Below are positions 47,735-57,481 of a stretch of 64,000 nucleotides of DNA, in pieces. The DNA comes from Desertibaculum subflavum (GTDB lineage Bacteria; Pseudomonadota; Alphaproteobacteria; Ferrovibrionales; Ferrovibrionaceae). Both the position numbers and the translations under genes were made by a program. The notes under the pieces are model-generated. The model was not told the origin of the DNA. It saw only the letters and a program-made list of their open reading frames with translations, and made no database searches. Positions within the stretch are counted from its first letter, which is position 1. Each line of letters begins with the position of its first letter. The stretch spans positions 1-64,000 of the forward strand of contig QOZS01000032.1 of the NCBI GenBank assembly GCA_003576705.1, read 5' to 3'.

Positions 47735-48769
47735 ATGCGGCTCCGGATCCCGTATCTCGTCATCATCGCTGTGATCGTCGCCGGCATCGCCGGCTGGACG
47801 GGCTACTGGTTCTGGCTGCAGGGGCGGGTCGAGCAGGAGGTCGCCGCCTGGGTCGAGGCGCGCCAGGCCGAGGGCTACGAGATCGCCGATGCCGGGCGTC
47901 GCATCGGCGGCTTTCCCGCGCGCATGCAGGTGACGGTGGCGCAGCCGACCATCGCCAAGCCGGGCCACTGGCGCTGGCAGGCGGCCGGCCAGGTGGTCGT
48001 CTACCTGCAGCCCTGGAATCTCACCCACGTCATCGTCAATCTTGGCCCGAGCCACCAGCTCGAATGGGTCGAGGGCGATACGGTGCGCCGTGCCGGCGTC
48101 ACCGCCGAGCGCGCGCTGGCCAGCGGGATCTTTTCGGGTACCGGGCGTCTGGAACAGGGCGCGCTCGACATCGCCAGGCCGGTCGTCGTCGACAGCGCGA
48201 CCGGCACCAGCAGCGCCGACCGTGCGCAGCTGCACAGCCGCGCCAATCACGGCGAGACCGAGCAGCGGCCGGATGACAGCCTCAGCCTGGCGCTGCAGAT
48301 CGACAATGCCGCCCTGCCGCCGGCGGCCAACACGCCGCTCGGGAATGCGCTGGCCTTGCTCCGCATCAACGCGACCTTGCCGCCGCCGCTGCCGCCGCCC
48401 TCCCGCCGCGCCGAGGCGCTGGAGGCCTGGCGCGCGGCCGGCGGCGTCGTCAACCTGGACAGGTTCGAGCTGCGCTGGGGACCGCTCGACGCCGACGGCA
48501 GCGGTACGGTCGCCATCGACCGCGAGCTCCGGCCGCTCTTTGCGCTGGCAACCGAGCTGCGCGGCTTCGGCCCGACACTCGATGCCTATGCCGAAGCGGG
48601 GCTGCTGAAGCCGAAGCTCGCGCGCAACGCCAAGTTCGCGCTCACCGCCCTCGCCAAGCCCGACAGCAATGGCCGGCCGACAGTGAAGCTGCCGATCTCG
48701 GCGCAGGACGGCCGGCTCTATCTGGGCCCGGTCGGGGTTGCCGATCTCGCGCCGATCGTGCCGCGCTAG
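47735..48769 (+). CDS. DUF2125 family protein
   Basis: A 344-aa protein of alphaproteobacterial type. One N-terminal membrane anchor (YLVIIAVIVAGIAGWTGYWFWL) is followed by VEQEVAAWVEARQAEGYEIADAGRRIGGFPARM, the family signature, and a long beta-rich periplasmic domain. Function unknown; the domain resembles AsmA-like lipid-transfer proteins only loosely. The start at 47735 has CGAGGGGCG upstream. Confidence 0.88.
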   Translation: MRLRIPYLVIIAVIVAGIAGWTGYWFWLQGRVEQEVAAWVEARQAEGYEIADAGRRIGGFPARMQVTVAQPTIAKPGHWRWQAAGQVVVYLQPWNLTHVIVNLGPSHQLEWVEGDTVRRAGVTAERALASGIFSGTGRLEQGALDIARPVVVDSATGTSSADRAQLHSRANHGETEQRPDDSLSLALQIDNAALPPAANTPLGNALALLRINATLPPPLPPPSRRAEALEAWRAAGGVVNLDRFELRWGPLDADGSGTVAIDRELRPLFALATELRGFGPTLDAYAEAGLLKPKLARNAKFALTALAKPDSNGRPTVKLPISAQDGRLYLGPVGVADLAPIVPR

Positions 48770-48780
48770 GGCGCTACCGG

Positions 48781-49725
48781 TCAGAACCGGAAGCGGGCGT
48801 TCAGAATGGCGCCGACGTTGTTGGAATCGTCGTTGATCGTCTCGACCTGCATGGCCACGCCGAACGACACGCTCTGAGTCGGCTGCACGTCCACGCCCAG
48901 GGTCAGGTAGAGATAGTGGCGATCGGTGTTGACACCCGGGTCCTGGTGGGTGGCGTCGTATTCGTACTGCGCCATGACGTAGGGAACGAACTCGGCGATC
49001 ATGTAACCGGCCAGTGCGCCGACATACAGGAAATGGGTGTTCGTCGTGTCGTCGCTGCTGGAGCCGGTGTTGCGCAGGTTGGTGTGATTGAAACGCCACC
49101 CGGTCTTGGCGCGGATCACCCAGCTCTCGACCACGTTGCCGTAGTTCATCGACAGGTCGCTGAACAACGTGTCGGCACTGACCCGGGAATCGCTGATGTC
49201 GCTGAAGCTGTAGCCGGCGATGGCCAGCGGATAGAGATGGTCGGTCAGCAGATACGAGACGTAGGGCGAAATGGTGTAGGTATCGACGTTGATGCTCTGT
49301 GGCGAAATGGCGCCGCCCGACGTGGCCGAAAGGCCGTCGGCGACGGCATGGCCGAGCGAGGCCGAGCCGCCGACCACGAAGCGGTCGAGCTTCAGGTCGC
49401 CGCCGATGATCGCCTCGTAGACGTCGAGATCGCCGTCCGGTCCGCCTTTCACCACGGTGTCGATATCGTGATAGCTGGTGGTGAACCAGACCGAGCCCGA
49501 GGCCTGATCGGCGCCGCGGCCGCCGCCGACGGTGGCTGCGGCGATGGTGGATTGCTGCACCTGGGTGCCGAGCCGGCGGGCGATGGCATCGGCGATCTGG
49601 CGGCTGGTCTGCTTGACCGTCTCGTCCACCGCGTCGGCGGCGAAAGCGGGAGTGCCTGCCGCCGCGACCAGGGTTGCACCGGCGACGCCCGCCGCCAGCG
49701 CGAGACGCGACAACACCTTGCTCAT
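48781..49725 (-). CDS. Outer-membrane beta-barrel protein (autotransporter-barrel-like)
   Basis: A 314-aa protein with a signal peptide (LALAAGVAGATLVAAAGTPAFA). After about 75 residues a barrel-like pattern of alternating hydrophobic strands begins, for example YTISPYVSYLLTDHLYPLAIAGYSF and YVMAQYEYDATH. It ends NARFRF with a terminal Phe, the BAM recognition signal. The strand pattern resembles autotransporter barrels, but no passenger is present. Its gene diverges from the metacaspase gene with 144 bp between. A good -35/-10 pair (49800-49772, minus) drives it. Confidence 0.8.
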   Translation of the reverse strand: MSKVLSRLALAAGVAGATLVAAAGTPAFAADAVDETVKQTSRQIADAIARRLGTQVQQSTIAAATVGGGRGADQASGSVWFTTSYHDIDTVVKGGPDGDLDVYEAIIGGDLKLDRFVVGGSASLGHAVADGLSATSGGAISPQSINVDTYTISPYVSYLLTDHLYPLAIAGYSFSDISDSRVSADTLFSDLSMNYGNVVESWVIRAKTGWRFNHTNLRNTGSSSDDTTNTHFLYVGALAGYMIAEFVPYVMAQYEYDATHQDPGVNTDRHYLYLTLGVDVQPTQSVSFGVAMQVETINDDSNNVGAILNARFRF

Positions 49726-49771
49726 GGATGGCCCCACCGACCGCGTGTTTGAAATGTCAATGTTGCGGGCG

Positions 49772-49800
49772 ATAAGATGAGCGCGGATTACTTTTGTCAA
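49772..49800 (-). promoter_or_regulatory. Promoter candidate of the outer-membrane protein gene
   Basis: On the minus strand TTGACA (49800-49795) and TCTTAT (49777-49772) are separated by 17 nt, an ideal spacing, 47 nt from the start codon. The -35 overlaps the perfect palindrome GTCAATTGAC (49796-49805), a plausible operator shared with the divergent metacaspase gene. Confidence 0.55.
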
Positions 49801-49869
49801 TTGACTGATCGGGTTGGGAAAATGGTCGCTCGGCGCCGTGATATCCGGGCAACACCTCGTTATCCCGGC

Positions 49870-52167
49870 ATGAAGAGCCTGGTCGCCTGTCTTGCTGTCG
49901 GGATGGTCGCGGTCGCCCAGATTCCGCTCGCCCTGGCCCAGGGCGGCGTCACCGGGAACATCAGCCGCAGCATCAGCGAGGCGATCAGCGCCAATGTCGC
50001 CCGCGGCATCATCTATCCCAAGCTCGCCTATCGGAATCTGCCCGGCGCCGTGCAGTGGATGACCTTGGCGGCGGATGGCCGGACTTTGGCCGTGGTGCTG
50101 TCCGACAACACCGTTCGCCTCTGGGATCTCGAACTCGGCGTGCAGCGCCCGCCGATCGCCGCTTCGTCCGGGGTCGTGGCGGTGGCGCTGTCGGCCGACG
50201 GCACCCGGCTGGCGGTGGCGGAGCGCTCCGGAAAAGTCCGGGTCGTGGATGCCTGGGACGGCCGGGAACTGGCGTCGGCCGCGCTCGGTGCCCCGGCGAC
50301 GGCCCTGGCATGGTGGCCGAAGGGCGACCGCCTGGCGTTGCTGGGTACCGACGGCGCGCTGAGCCTGTGGGCACCGGAAGCCGGCCCACCGCGCAAGCTC
50401 GCCAATGCCGGTGCGCCGCCAACCGCCCTTGCCATCGGGCCGGGCGACGAGCTGGCCGTCGGCGACGCCGCTGGCAAAGTGACATTGGTCGATGCCGTCA
50501 CCGGAACCTTGCGCCCGGGTTTCGCCTTCGGCGCGCCGGTCACGTCGTTGGCCTACGATCCGGCCGGTCGGTCCTGGCTCGTCGGCGGTGACAAGGGCTT
50601 GCTCGCCCGCGGCGGCCAGCAACTTGCGGGAACGCGTTCCGGCGATGCCGTGGCCGACATCGATCCGTCGACGTCGACCGCCCTGCTGCGCCGCGGCGAC
50701 GACCGGCTGATCCTGGTCGACCTGGCGAGCGGTACCATCCGCGCGGAGGCGAAGTTCGACGGCGCCAGGATCGTCGGGGCGAAGATCGGCCAGGGCGCCA
50801 AGTTCCTGCTGGCCGGCGAGGCCTCCGGCATCGTGCGGCTGTGGGATGTGAAACAGGCGCGCCCGATCGTGCAGCTCGTCTCCACCACCGCCGGCTGGAC
50901 GGTGATCGACGTGCAGGGCCGGTTCGATGGCTCGCAGACCGGCATGGAATCGATTTCCTGGTCGGCCAAGGGCTTCGACCTGACATTGGACCGGTTCGCC
51001 AAGCGGTTCTTCGAACCGGGCCTGCTCGCGCTCTACTACGCCGAGCAATCCGCCAAGCTCGCCAAGCTGCCGGGCGAGCCGGAGAAGGGCGTCTCGGCCC
51101 CGCCGAAGGTGGAGCTCGAGATCGAAAGCCGCGAGGTCGAGGCCGGCAAGGAGATCGCGCCGCTGGTCGTGGCCGAGGATATGGGCGGCGGCATCGGCGA
51201 TCTCCGCCTCTACCACAACGGCAAGCTGGTCGATCCCGGCGCGCTGATCCAGCAGCAGGAAGTGAAGCAGGGCGGCCGCACGCTCCGCGTCCAGGCCTAC
51301 CGCGTGACGCCGGTGCCCGGCATCAACACCTTGCGCGCGGTCGGCGCCGGCAAATGGGATGTCGAAGGCGCCTCGCCGCGCGAGACCTTCGTCGCCAAGG
51401 GCGAGACGCGGCGCGGCACCCTGCACCTGATCTCGATCGGCATCAGCACCTACGCGGCGCCCGAGCTGAAGCTGGATTACAGCGTGCGCGACGCCGACGC
51501 GGTGACCTCGCGGCTGACCGCCGGTGCGCGGGCGCTGGTCGACCGTGTGGAAGTGCGGCGACTGGCGGACCGCCAGGCGACGCGCAAGGGAATACTGGAC
51601 GAGCTCGCGCGGCTGAAAGGCGCTCGACCGGAAGACATCGTCGTCGTCTACCTCGCCGGCCATGGCGTCGCCACCGAGGAGGACTGGCTGTTCCTGCCCT
51701 ACGACGTGCCGTACCTGCGGGATGTCCGGCAATATGCGCCGCATGCGCTGAAGGCGACCGATCTGGAGGCGGCGCTGGTCGGGTCGCCGGCACAGCGCGT
51801 GCTGCTCGCCATCGATGCCTGCTATTCCGGCGGCGGCCTGATCGCCTTCGAGGAACGGCAGGATTTCCACCGCCGCCTGTTCCGCGACCTATCGAAGAGT
51901 GCCGGCATCACCGTGCTGGCGGCGACGCGCTGGGACCAGTCGGCGGCCGAGCTGCATGCGCTCGGCCACGGCGTCTTCACCTATGTCACCTTGTCGGGAC
52001 TGGATGGCCGGGCCGCCCTGGCGCAGGCGAACCTGGTGACGGCGCACGAGCTGACCGGCTTCGTCGGCCGCAACCTGCCGCCGCTGTCGCGCCGCTATCT
52101 GAAGGAGGCGCAGGAAGTCAGCGCCTTCACCCTCGGCGCCGATTTCCCGCTGGTCCAGGCGCGATAG
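49870..52167 (+). CDS. Secreted WD40-repeat metacaspase (caspase-family peptidase)
   Basis: A 765-aa protein with a signal peptide (MKSLVACLAVGMVAVAQIPLALAQ). Residues about 60-360 form WD40-type propeller blades (VRLWDLELG, LSLWAPEAG, VRLWDVKQAR). A linker domain of about 120 residues follows, and a caspase-like domain occupies about 515-765: VGISTYAAPELKLDYSVRDADAV, His598 in VVVYLAGHGV and Cys651 in LAIDACYSGGG. Both catalytic residues are intact, so a periplasmic protease is expected. Metacaspases usually cleave after Arg/Lys. An upstream ATG at 49822 is an alternative start. Confidence 0.85.
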   Translation: MKSLVACLAVGMVAVAQIPLALAQGGVTGNISRSISEAISANVARGIIYPKLAYRNLPGAVQWMTLAADGRTLAVVLSDNTVRLWDLELGVQRPPIAASSGVVAVALSADGTRLAVAERSGKVRVVDAWDGRELASAALGAPATALAWWPKGDRLALLGTDGALSLWAPEAGPPRKLANAGAPPTALAIGPGDELAVGDAAGKVTLVDAVTGTLRPGFAFGAPVTSLAYDPAGRSWLVGGDKGLLARGGQQLAGTRSGDAVADIDPSTSTALLRRGDDRLILVDLASGTIRAEAKFDGARIVGAKIGQGAKFLLAGEASGIVRLWDVKQARPIVQLVSTTAGWTVIDVQGRFDGSQTGMESISWSAKGFDLTLDRFAKRFFEPGLLALYYAEQSAKLAKLPGEPEKGVSAPPKVELEIESREVEAGKEIAPLVVAEDMGGGIGDLRLYHNGKLVDPGALIQQQEVKQGGRTLRVQAYRVTPVPGINTLRAVGAGKWDVEGASPRETFVAKGETRRGTLHLISIGISTYAAPELKLDYSVRDADAVTSRLTAGARALVDRVEVRRLADRQATRKGILDELARLKGARPEDIVVVYLAGHGVATEEDWLFLPYDVPYLRDVRQYAPHALKATDLEAALVGSPAQRVLLAIDACYSGGGLIAFEERQDFHRRLFRDLSKSAGITVLAATRWDQSAAELHALGHGVFTYVTLSGLDGRAALAQANLVTAHELTGFVGRNLPPLSRRYLKEAQEVSAFTLGADFPLVQAR

Positions 52168-52169
52168 AC

Positions 52170-52820
52170 TTATGCGCCGCGGGTGCGGCGCAGGAGGCGG
52201 AATGGGTCCGGCAGGCGCTCGGCCAGCTTTTCGACCCGGCTGCGGGCGCCCTGGATGCGCATGATGTCGGCGAGGCGGCGGTCGAGGAAGGCCCAGCTCG
52301 CCTCCTGGCCGGGCGAGCGGTCGTCGAGCCAGAACAGCAGGGTCGTCGAGTAGACGCCGGCCAGCAGGAAGCGCTTCGTGTACCAGCTGAAATCGGTAGA
52401 GACATCGCCCACCGCATGCCAGATCGCATCCACCGTGCGATGCAGCTGGCGCAGCGCCAGCGGTGCGCGGTGCGGCAAGGTCATGGCGCCGACCGCCTTG
52501 CGCACCGCCTCGCGATGCGGCGCCAGGTGCTCGAGCCGCAGGCGGATGGCGAGCGCCACCTTCTCGCGCAGCTTCAGGTTGGCGAGATCCTGGGCCGCCA
52601 GCGCTTCCAGCATGGCGCGGTCGGCCTCGGCGACATGAAACTCGATCAGGTCGACGGCGCCGCCGGGAAAGGCGCGCATGGCCATGCTGCGCTCGAAGCC
52701 GGCCGCCTCGGTCGCGCGCAGCAGGGTGGATTCGCTCCAGCCGTCGAACGGCACATCGGGCAGCGCCGCCGCCAGGATGGCGCGCTTCTCGGCGAGCAGG
52801 TGCTCGGCTTGCTCGGGCAT
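52170..52820 (-). CDS. COQ9 family protein
   Basis: A 216-aa protein of the COQ9 family. Its N-terminal helices resemble TetR folds, with VPFDGWSESTLLRATEAAGFERSMAMRAFPGGAVDLIEFH, and it ends in the COQ9 region (DFSWYTKRFLLAGVYSTTLLFWLDDRSPG). COQ9 binds lipids and assists COQ7 in ubiquinone synthesis. Its start overlaps the def stop by one base (TGATG), so the two are co-translated. Confidence 0.93.
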   Translation of the reverse strand: MPEQAEHLLAEKRAILAAALPDVPFDGWSESTLLRATEAAGFERSMAMRAFPGGAVDLIEFHVAEADRAMLEALAAQDLANLKLREKVALAIRLRLEHLAPHREAVRKAVGAMTLPHRAPLALRQLHRTVDAIWHAVGDVSTDFSWYTKRFLLAGVYSTTLLFWLDDRSPGQEASWAFLDRRLADIMRIQGARSRVEKLAERLPDPFRLLRRTRGA

Positions 52821-53347
52821 CAGTCGACATCCTCCGGCAATACGATCTGGCCGAGATGGTGCTTCGCCTCGGTCTCGAAGATCAGATAGCGGAGATCAGG
52901 CATGCGCTGGGGATACAGCACGCCGTCGAGATGGTCGCATTCGTGCTGCACCACGCGGGCATGCATGTCCTCGGCCTCGCGCTCGACCTTGCGGCCGTCG
53001 AAGTCGAGGCCGGAATAGCGGATGCGGCGCCAGCGCGGCACCACCCCGCGCAGGCCCGGCACCGAGAGACAGCCTTCCCAGCCGAGTGCCATTTCATCGC
53101 CCAGCGGCTCGATCACCGGGTTGATCAAGATATCGGGCGTCGCCGTCACCTGCTCGGCATGGAAGATGACCAGGCGCTTGCCGACATGCACCTGCGGCGC
53201 CGCCAGGCCGCGGCCGCCGATATCCTCCAGCGTGTCGATCATGTCGCGCACCAGCTGCACGATCTCCGGCGCGCCCGGGTCGGCGACGGGCTCCGCCGGC
53301 TTCATCAGCACCGGGTGGCCCATGCGGGCGATCTTCAGAATGGCCAT
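52820..53347 (-). CDS. def: Peptide deformylase
   Basis: A 175-aa metalloenzyme that removes N-formyl groups from new proteins. Motif 1 is [10 protein letters not shown], motif 2 is EGCLSVPG and motif 3 is QHECDHLDG, with the Cys and two His metal ligands all present. Motif 1 has R in place of the common GVGLAAPQ valine. fmt is not next to it, so this could be a second Def in the genome. The start at 53347 gives the standard [14 protein letters not shown]. Confidence 0.95.
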   Translation of the reverse strand: MAILKIARMGHPVLMKPAEPVADPGAPEIVQLVRDMIDTLEDIGGRGLAAPQVHVGKRLVIFHAEQVTATPDILINPVIEPLGDEMALGWEGCLSVPGLRGVVPRWRRIRYSGLDFDGRKVEREAEDMHARVVQHECDHLDGVLYPQRMPDLRYLIFETEAKHHLGQIVLPEDVD

Positions 53348-53426
53348 GGCCTGAATATGGGTCGGGGCACGCGGCGGGTCAAAAGGAGTCCTGCGTCCGT
53401 GGTGATGTTCCGGTAACCTTTCGCCC

Positions 53427-55676
53427 ATGATCCGCCTGGAAGATTTCCGCTTCGTCACCGGCGCTGGCCGGTTCACCGACGACATCGTGCCGGCCGGCGC
53501 AGGCCGCGGCTTCGTGCTGCGCTCGCCGCATGCGCATGCCGAGATCCGAAGCATCGACACCGCGGCCGCTAAGGCCATGCCGGGCGTGCTGGCCGTGCTG
53601 ACCGGCGTCGACCAGGCGGGCGACGGCATCCGCCCGATCCGCTGCCCGGCCACCGTGGCGAAGCCGGACCGGAGCGATTATGTCGACCCGCCGCGCATGC
53701 CGCTGGCGGTCGGCCGTGTGCGCCATGTCGGCGACGCCGTTGCCTTCGTGGTCGCGGAGACGGTCGAGCAGGCGCGCGATGCGGCGGAGGCGATCGAGAT
53801 CGACTACGACCCGCTGCCGGCCGTGGTCGATGCCGAAGCCGCGGCCGCCCCGGACGCGCCACAGGTCTGGGACCAGGCGCCGGGCAATCTCTGCGTCACC
53901 TATGCCAAGGGCGACGTCGCGGCGGTCGATGCCGCCTTTGCCGGCGCGGCGCGCACGGTCAGCCTGCGGGTGGTCAACAACCGCCTCGTGGTGAGCTCGC
54001 TGGAGGCGCGTAACGCGCTCGGCCAGTTCGATCCGGCCGGCAACCGCTATACGCTGACCACTACCAGCCAGGGCGTGCACTTCCTGCGCAAGATCCTGTG
54101 CGACGCGCTGGGCGTCGCTGCCGATCGGCTTCGCGTGCTGACGCCGGATGTGGGCGGCGGATTCGGCATGAAGTTCCAGGCCTATCCGGAGCAGGCCCTG
54201 GTGCTGTGGGCGGCGCGCAAGCTCGGCCGACCGGTGCACTGGACGTCCGAGCGTGCGGAGGCCTTCCTCAGCGACACCCATGCCCGCGCGCATGTCAGCG
54301 AGGGCGAGCTCGCGCTGGATGCCGATGGCCGCATCCTCGCCTATCGCGCGCGGAGCCTCGCCGATGCCGGGGCCTATCTCTCGTCCTATGCGCCGGCGAT
54401 TCCCACGCTCGGCTTCGCCAAGGTGCTGACCGGTCCCTACAAGGTGCCGGCGGCATCGCTCGATGTGCGGGTGTTGTTCACCAACACGGTGCCTGTCGAC
54501 GCCTATCGCGGCGCCGGGAAGCCGGAGGCGCAATACCTGCTGGAGCGGCTGCTCGACATCGCCGCGGCCGAGCTCGGCCTCGACCGTGCCGAGATCCGCC
54601 GCCGCAACATGCTGCGGCCCTCCGACCTGCCTTGGACCAACATGTTCGGCGTGGTCTACGATTCCGGCGATTTCGCCGCGCCGCTCGACCGCGCGCTGAC
54701 GCTCGCCGATCGCGCCGGCTTCGCTGCGCGCCGCGCGGCTTCGGCCGCGCGCGGGCGACGGCGCGGCTTCGGCCTCGCGGCCTATGTGCACGGTACCGGC
54801 GGCGATCCCTCCGAGCGCGGCGTGGTGGAGATCGACACGCAGGGCCGCGTCACCGCCAGGAGCGGCACGCAATCGCAGGGCCAGGGCCATGCCACCGCCT
54901 TTGCCGCCGTGGTCGCCGAGGCGCTCGGCATCGCGGCGGCGGATGTGGCCCTGATCCAGGGCGACAGCGACGCGCTCGACCGTGGCGGCGGCACCGGGGG
55001 CTCTTCCTCCCTCTTGCTCGGCGCCAGCGCGCTCGCCAAGGCCTCCGCCACCTTGATCGACAAGGGCCGCGCCGTCGCGGCGGAGGCGCTGGAGGCCGCG
55101 CCCGGCGATGTCGTGTTCGCAGCGGGCGAGTACCGCATCGCCGGCACCGACCGGCGCATCCATCTCTACGACGCGGCGCGCAAAGCGGGCGGCCTTGCCG
55201 CCGATGCGCTGTTCGAATGGAGCCACCTCTCCTGGCCGAACGGCGTGCAGGTCTGTGAGGTGGAGGTCGACCCGGAAACCGGCCGGATCACCTTGGAGCG
55301 CTATGTCAGCGTCGACGATTTCGGCCGCGAGATCACGCCCAGGCTGGTCGACGGCCAGGTGGTCGGCGGCATCGTGCAGGGCATCGGCCAGGCCCTGCTC
55401 GAAGGCGTGGTCTATGACGGCGACAGCGGCCAGCTGCTGACCGGTTCGTTCACCGACTACGCCTTGCCGCGCGCCGACGATCTCGGGCCCTTCGTGCTGG
55501 AACGCCTGCCGACCCCAACGAAGAACAATCCCTCGGGCGCCAAAGGCGTCGGCGAATGCGGCACCATCGGCGCGCCGCCCTGCGCGATCTCTGCCATCTG
55601 CGACGCCCTCGGCATCGCCCATATCGACATGCCGGCGACGCCTGAGAAGATCTGGCGCGCCTTGCGCGGAGCCTGA
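53427..55676 (+). CDS. Molybdopterin-binding xanthine dehydrogenase-family large subunit, stand-alone
   Basis: A 749-aa subunit of the xanthine dehydrogenase/CO dehydrogenase family. It has [13 protein letters not shown] and [12 protein letters not shown] at the N-terminus (hammerhead region), [32 protein letters not shown] and the C-terminal [15 protein letters not shown] with the active-site Glu. It should bind Mo-MCD. The usual small 2Fe-2S and FAD subunit genes are not adjacent on either strand. The substrate is unknown. Confidence 0.92.
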   Translation: MIRLEDFRFVTGAGRFTDDIVPAGAGRGFVLRSPHAHAEIRSIDTAAAKAMPGVLAVLTGVDQAGDGIRPIRCPATVAKPDRSDYVDPPRMPLAVGRVRHVGDAVAFVVAETVEQARDAAEAIEIDYDPLPAVVDAEAAAAPDAPQVWDQAPGNLCVTYAKGDVAAVDAAFAGAARTVSLRVVNNRLVVSSLEARNALGQFDPAGNRYTLTTTSQGVHFLRKILCDALGVAADRLRVLTPDVGGGFGMKFQAYPEQALVLWAARKLGRPVHWTSERAEAFLSDTHARAHVSEGELALDADGRILAYRARSLADAGAYLSSYAPAIPTLGFAKVLTGPYKVPAASLDVRVLFTNTVPVDAYRGAGKPEAQYLLERLLDIAAAELGLDRAEIRRRNMLRPSDLPWTNMFGVVYDSGDFAAPLDRALTLADRAGFAARRAASAARGRRRGFGLAAYVHGTGGDPSERGVVEIDTQGRVTARSGTQSQGQGHATAFAAVVAEALGIAAADVALIQGDSDALDRGGGTGGSSSLLLGASALAKASATLIDKGRAVAAEALEAAPGDVVFAAGEYRIAGTDRRIHLYDAARKAGGLAADALFEWSHLSWPNGVQVCEVEVDPETGRITLERYVSVDDFGREITPRLVDGQVVGGIVQGIGQALLEGVVYDGDSGQLLTGSFTDYALPRADDLGPFVLERLPTPTKNNPSGAKGVGECGTIGAPPCAISAICDALGIAHIDMPATPEKIWRALRGA

Positions 55677-55680
55677 CGGC

Positions 55681-56208
55681 ATGGCGGAATCCGCGCTGGT
55701 CATTCTGGTGCCCGAGGCGGAGCCGCTGGTCGGCAGCTTTCGGGCGCGGCATGACCCGTCGGCCGCCGAGGGCGTGCCGGCGCATGTCACACTGCTCTAT
55801 CCGTTTGCGGCGCCGGACCAGATCGACGCGACCGCCCTCGACGCGCTGCGCGCGCTGTTCGCGCCGATCATGCCGTTCGACTTTGCGCTGACCGCGGCAC
55901 GCCGCCTCGGTGACAGCGTCCTCTATTTGGCGCCGGAGCCGGCGGAGCCGTTTCGACAGCTCACTTTCGCCATCTGGCACCGATTTCCCAAGACGCCGCC
56001 CTATGGCGCACAGCACGCCGATATCGCGCCGCACCTGACGGTGGCACAGATCGCCGATGCCGCGACGCTGAACCGTGTCGCGGCCGGGTTCGCCGACGCG
56101 GCGCATGAGCGATTGCCGATCGAAGCCTCCGCGACGGAGGTCTCGCTGCTCGACAACCGCACGGGTCGCTGGCAGACGAACACCACGTTCCCGCTCGGAG
56201 GCATCTGA
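55681..56208 (+). CDS. 2'-5' RNA ligase / 2H phosphoesterase family protein
   Basis: A 175-aa protein with two HxT motifs, H35VT in PAHVTLLYPF and H118LT in APHLTVAQI, the hallmark of 2H phosphoesterases. Its cellular substrate is unknown. It begins 4 bp after the stop of the molybdopterin subunit gene and is followed 3 bp later by a LysE-type gene; the three are probably one transcript. Confidence 0.85.
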   Translation: MAESALVILVPEAEPLVGSFRARHDPSAAEGVPAHVTLLYPFAAPDQIDATALDALRALFAPIMPFDFALTAARRLGDSVLYLAPEPAEPFRQLTFAIWHRFPKTPPYGAQHADIAPHLTVAQIADAATLNRVAAGFADAAHERLPIEASATEVSLLDNRTGRWQTNTTFPLGGI

Positions 56209-56211
56209 TCC

Positions 56212-56841
56212 GTGTTCGATCCGCTGGGCTTCGCCCTCTTCCTCGGTGCCGCGCTGCTGGTCGCGCTGTCGCCCGGGCCTGGAATTTTCTACGTCGCCGC
56301 GCGCAGCTTGGCCGGCGGGCGCGGCGAAGGCATCGCGTCGAGCTTGGGCACGGCGCTCGGCGGCCTCGTGCATGTGGTTGCCGGCGCTGTCGGCGTCTCC
56401 GCGCTGATGCTGGCCAGCGCCGAGGCCTTCACGGCGCTCAAGCTCGCCGGCGCCGCCTATCTCCTCTGGCTCGGCATCCGCACCTGGCGCCAGGCCGGGG
56501 GGCCGATCGGGCCGGTGATCGCGGCGTCGACCGGCGCGCGCCGCGCCTTCGGCGAGGGCATCGTGGTGGAGGCGCTGAACCCGAAGACGGCCGCCTTCTT
56601 CCTCGCCTTCATCCCGCAATTCGTCGATCCGGCGGGGCCGGTGGCGGCGCAATTCGTCCTCATGGGCCTGATCTCGGTCGCGCTCAATACCGCGGTCGAC
56701 ATCCTGGTGGCGCAGGCGGCCGGCCATCTGCGCCGCATGCTGGAAATGCGGCCCTGGATCATCGCCCGGCTGCGGCGCGCCTCGGGCGCTGTGCTGTGCG
56801 GGCTCGGGGTTTCGCTGGCGCTGGCGCGCCGGCCGGGTTGA
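56212..56841 (+). CDS. LysE/RhtB family amino-acid exporter
   Basis: A 209-aa inner-membrane protein with about six membrane segments, starting at GTG (MFDPLGFALFLGAALLVALSPGPGIFYV, where SPGP is the family motif). ALNPKTAAFFLAFIPQFV is the second signature. It should export amino acids or related metabolites. The 3' end overlaps the convergent TetR gene by 83 bp. Confidence 0.9.
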   Translation: MFDPLGFALFLGAALLVALSPGPGIFYVAARSLAGGRGEGIASSLGTALGGLVHVVAGAVGVSALMLASAEAFTALKLAGAAYLLWLGIRTWRQAGGPIGPVIAASTGARRAFGEGIVVEALNPKTAAFFLAFIPQFVDPAGPVAAQFVLMGLISVALNTAVDILVAQAAGHLRRMLEMRPWIIARLRRASGAVLCGLGVSLALARRPG

Positions 56842-57412
56842 CCGCCGTCTCCAGCCGCTCCGCCAGCATCCGCGTCACGCCGCGGATCGGTCGCGCCGAG
56901 GCCTCGGCCCGGGCCAGCACCATGGCGCCTTCGAGCGAGGCGACGGTCAACAGCGCCAGCTCGCGCGCTCTCGCCGCCGGCACGCCGTCGCGCATCAGCG
57001 CCGCCGCGATACGGGCCTGCCAGGCGGCGAAGCCGGCCGCCGCCTCGGCGCGGATCGCCGGCGAGATCGCCGCCATCTCGACCGTCACGGTGGTCGCCGG
57101 CGACCCGTCGCGGAATTTCGAGTCTTCCATCCAGCCGGCGAGCGTGGCGCCGATGCGGCGGACGGCTTCGGCGGCGCTGCGGCTGCTGCCCAGCGCTTCG
57201 TCGAGCGTGGCAAGGAACAAAGCCGAGCCGCGCGCCAGCGCCTCGACCGCCAGCGCCTCCTTGCCGTCCGGGAAATAGTGATAGAGCGAGCCTTTCGGCG
57301 CGCCGCTCTTGTCGACGATCTCGTTCAGGCCGATCGCGGCATAGCCGCGCCGCCCGAACAGCCGCATCGCCGTATCGACCAGCCGCTCCCGGGCGCCGGT
57401 GGGTGTCCGCAT
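56759..57412 (-). CDS. TetR/AcrR family regulator (LmrA/YxaF-like)
   Basis: A 217-aa repressor-like protein. The helix-turn-helix is RLVDTAMRLFGRRGYAAIGLNEIVDKSGAPKGSLYHYFPDGKEAL. The C-terminal half matches the LmrA/YxaF-like group. The start at 57412 (MRTPTGARER) has GGAGG 5 nt upstream. It is divergent from a thioesterase gene, and an operator-like sequence lies between. Its Ala/Arg/Pro-rich tail is read from DNA that also codes the end of the LysE-like protein. Confidence 0.9.
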   Translation of the reverse strand: MRTPTGARERLVDTAMRLFGRRGYAAIGLNEIVDKSGAPKGSLYHYFPDGKEALAVEALARGSALFLATLDEALGSSRSAAEAVRRIGATLAGWMEDSKFRDGSPATTVTVEMAAISPAIRAEAAAGFAAWQARIAAALMRDGVPAARARELALLTVASLEGAMVLARAEASARPIRGVTRMLAERLETAVNPAGAPAPAKPRARTAQRPRRAAAGR

Positions 57413-57451
57413 CAACGCCTCCTGCGTGACTCGCAGCCGAATCAAATTATG

Positions 57452-57469
57452 ATGACTGGTCTATATATC
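57452..57469. promoter_or_regulatory. Candidate TetR operator between the regulator and thioesterase genes
   Basis: The run ATGACTGGTCTATATATC is A/T-rich with an ACTGGTC core. It resembles, as I remember it, the box bound by LmrA/YxaF-type repressors (a TATAGACCAGT-like word). It overlaps the likely promoter region of the thioesterase gene (start 57482). Confidence 0.4.
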
Positions 57470-57481
57470 TGGAGAACGAAG

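Noticed and set aside
49726-51870. Extension of the outer-membrane protein frame upstream to 51870
   Set aside because: It runs antisense through the metacaspase gene. The signal peptide and ribosome-binding context place the start at 49725.
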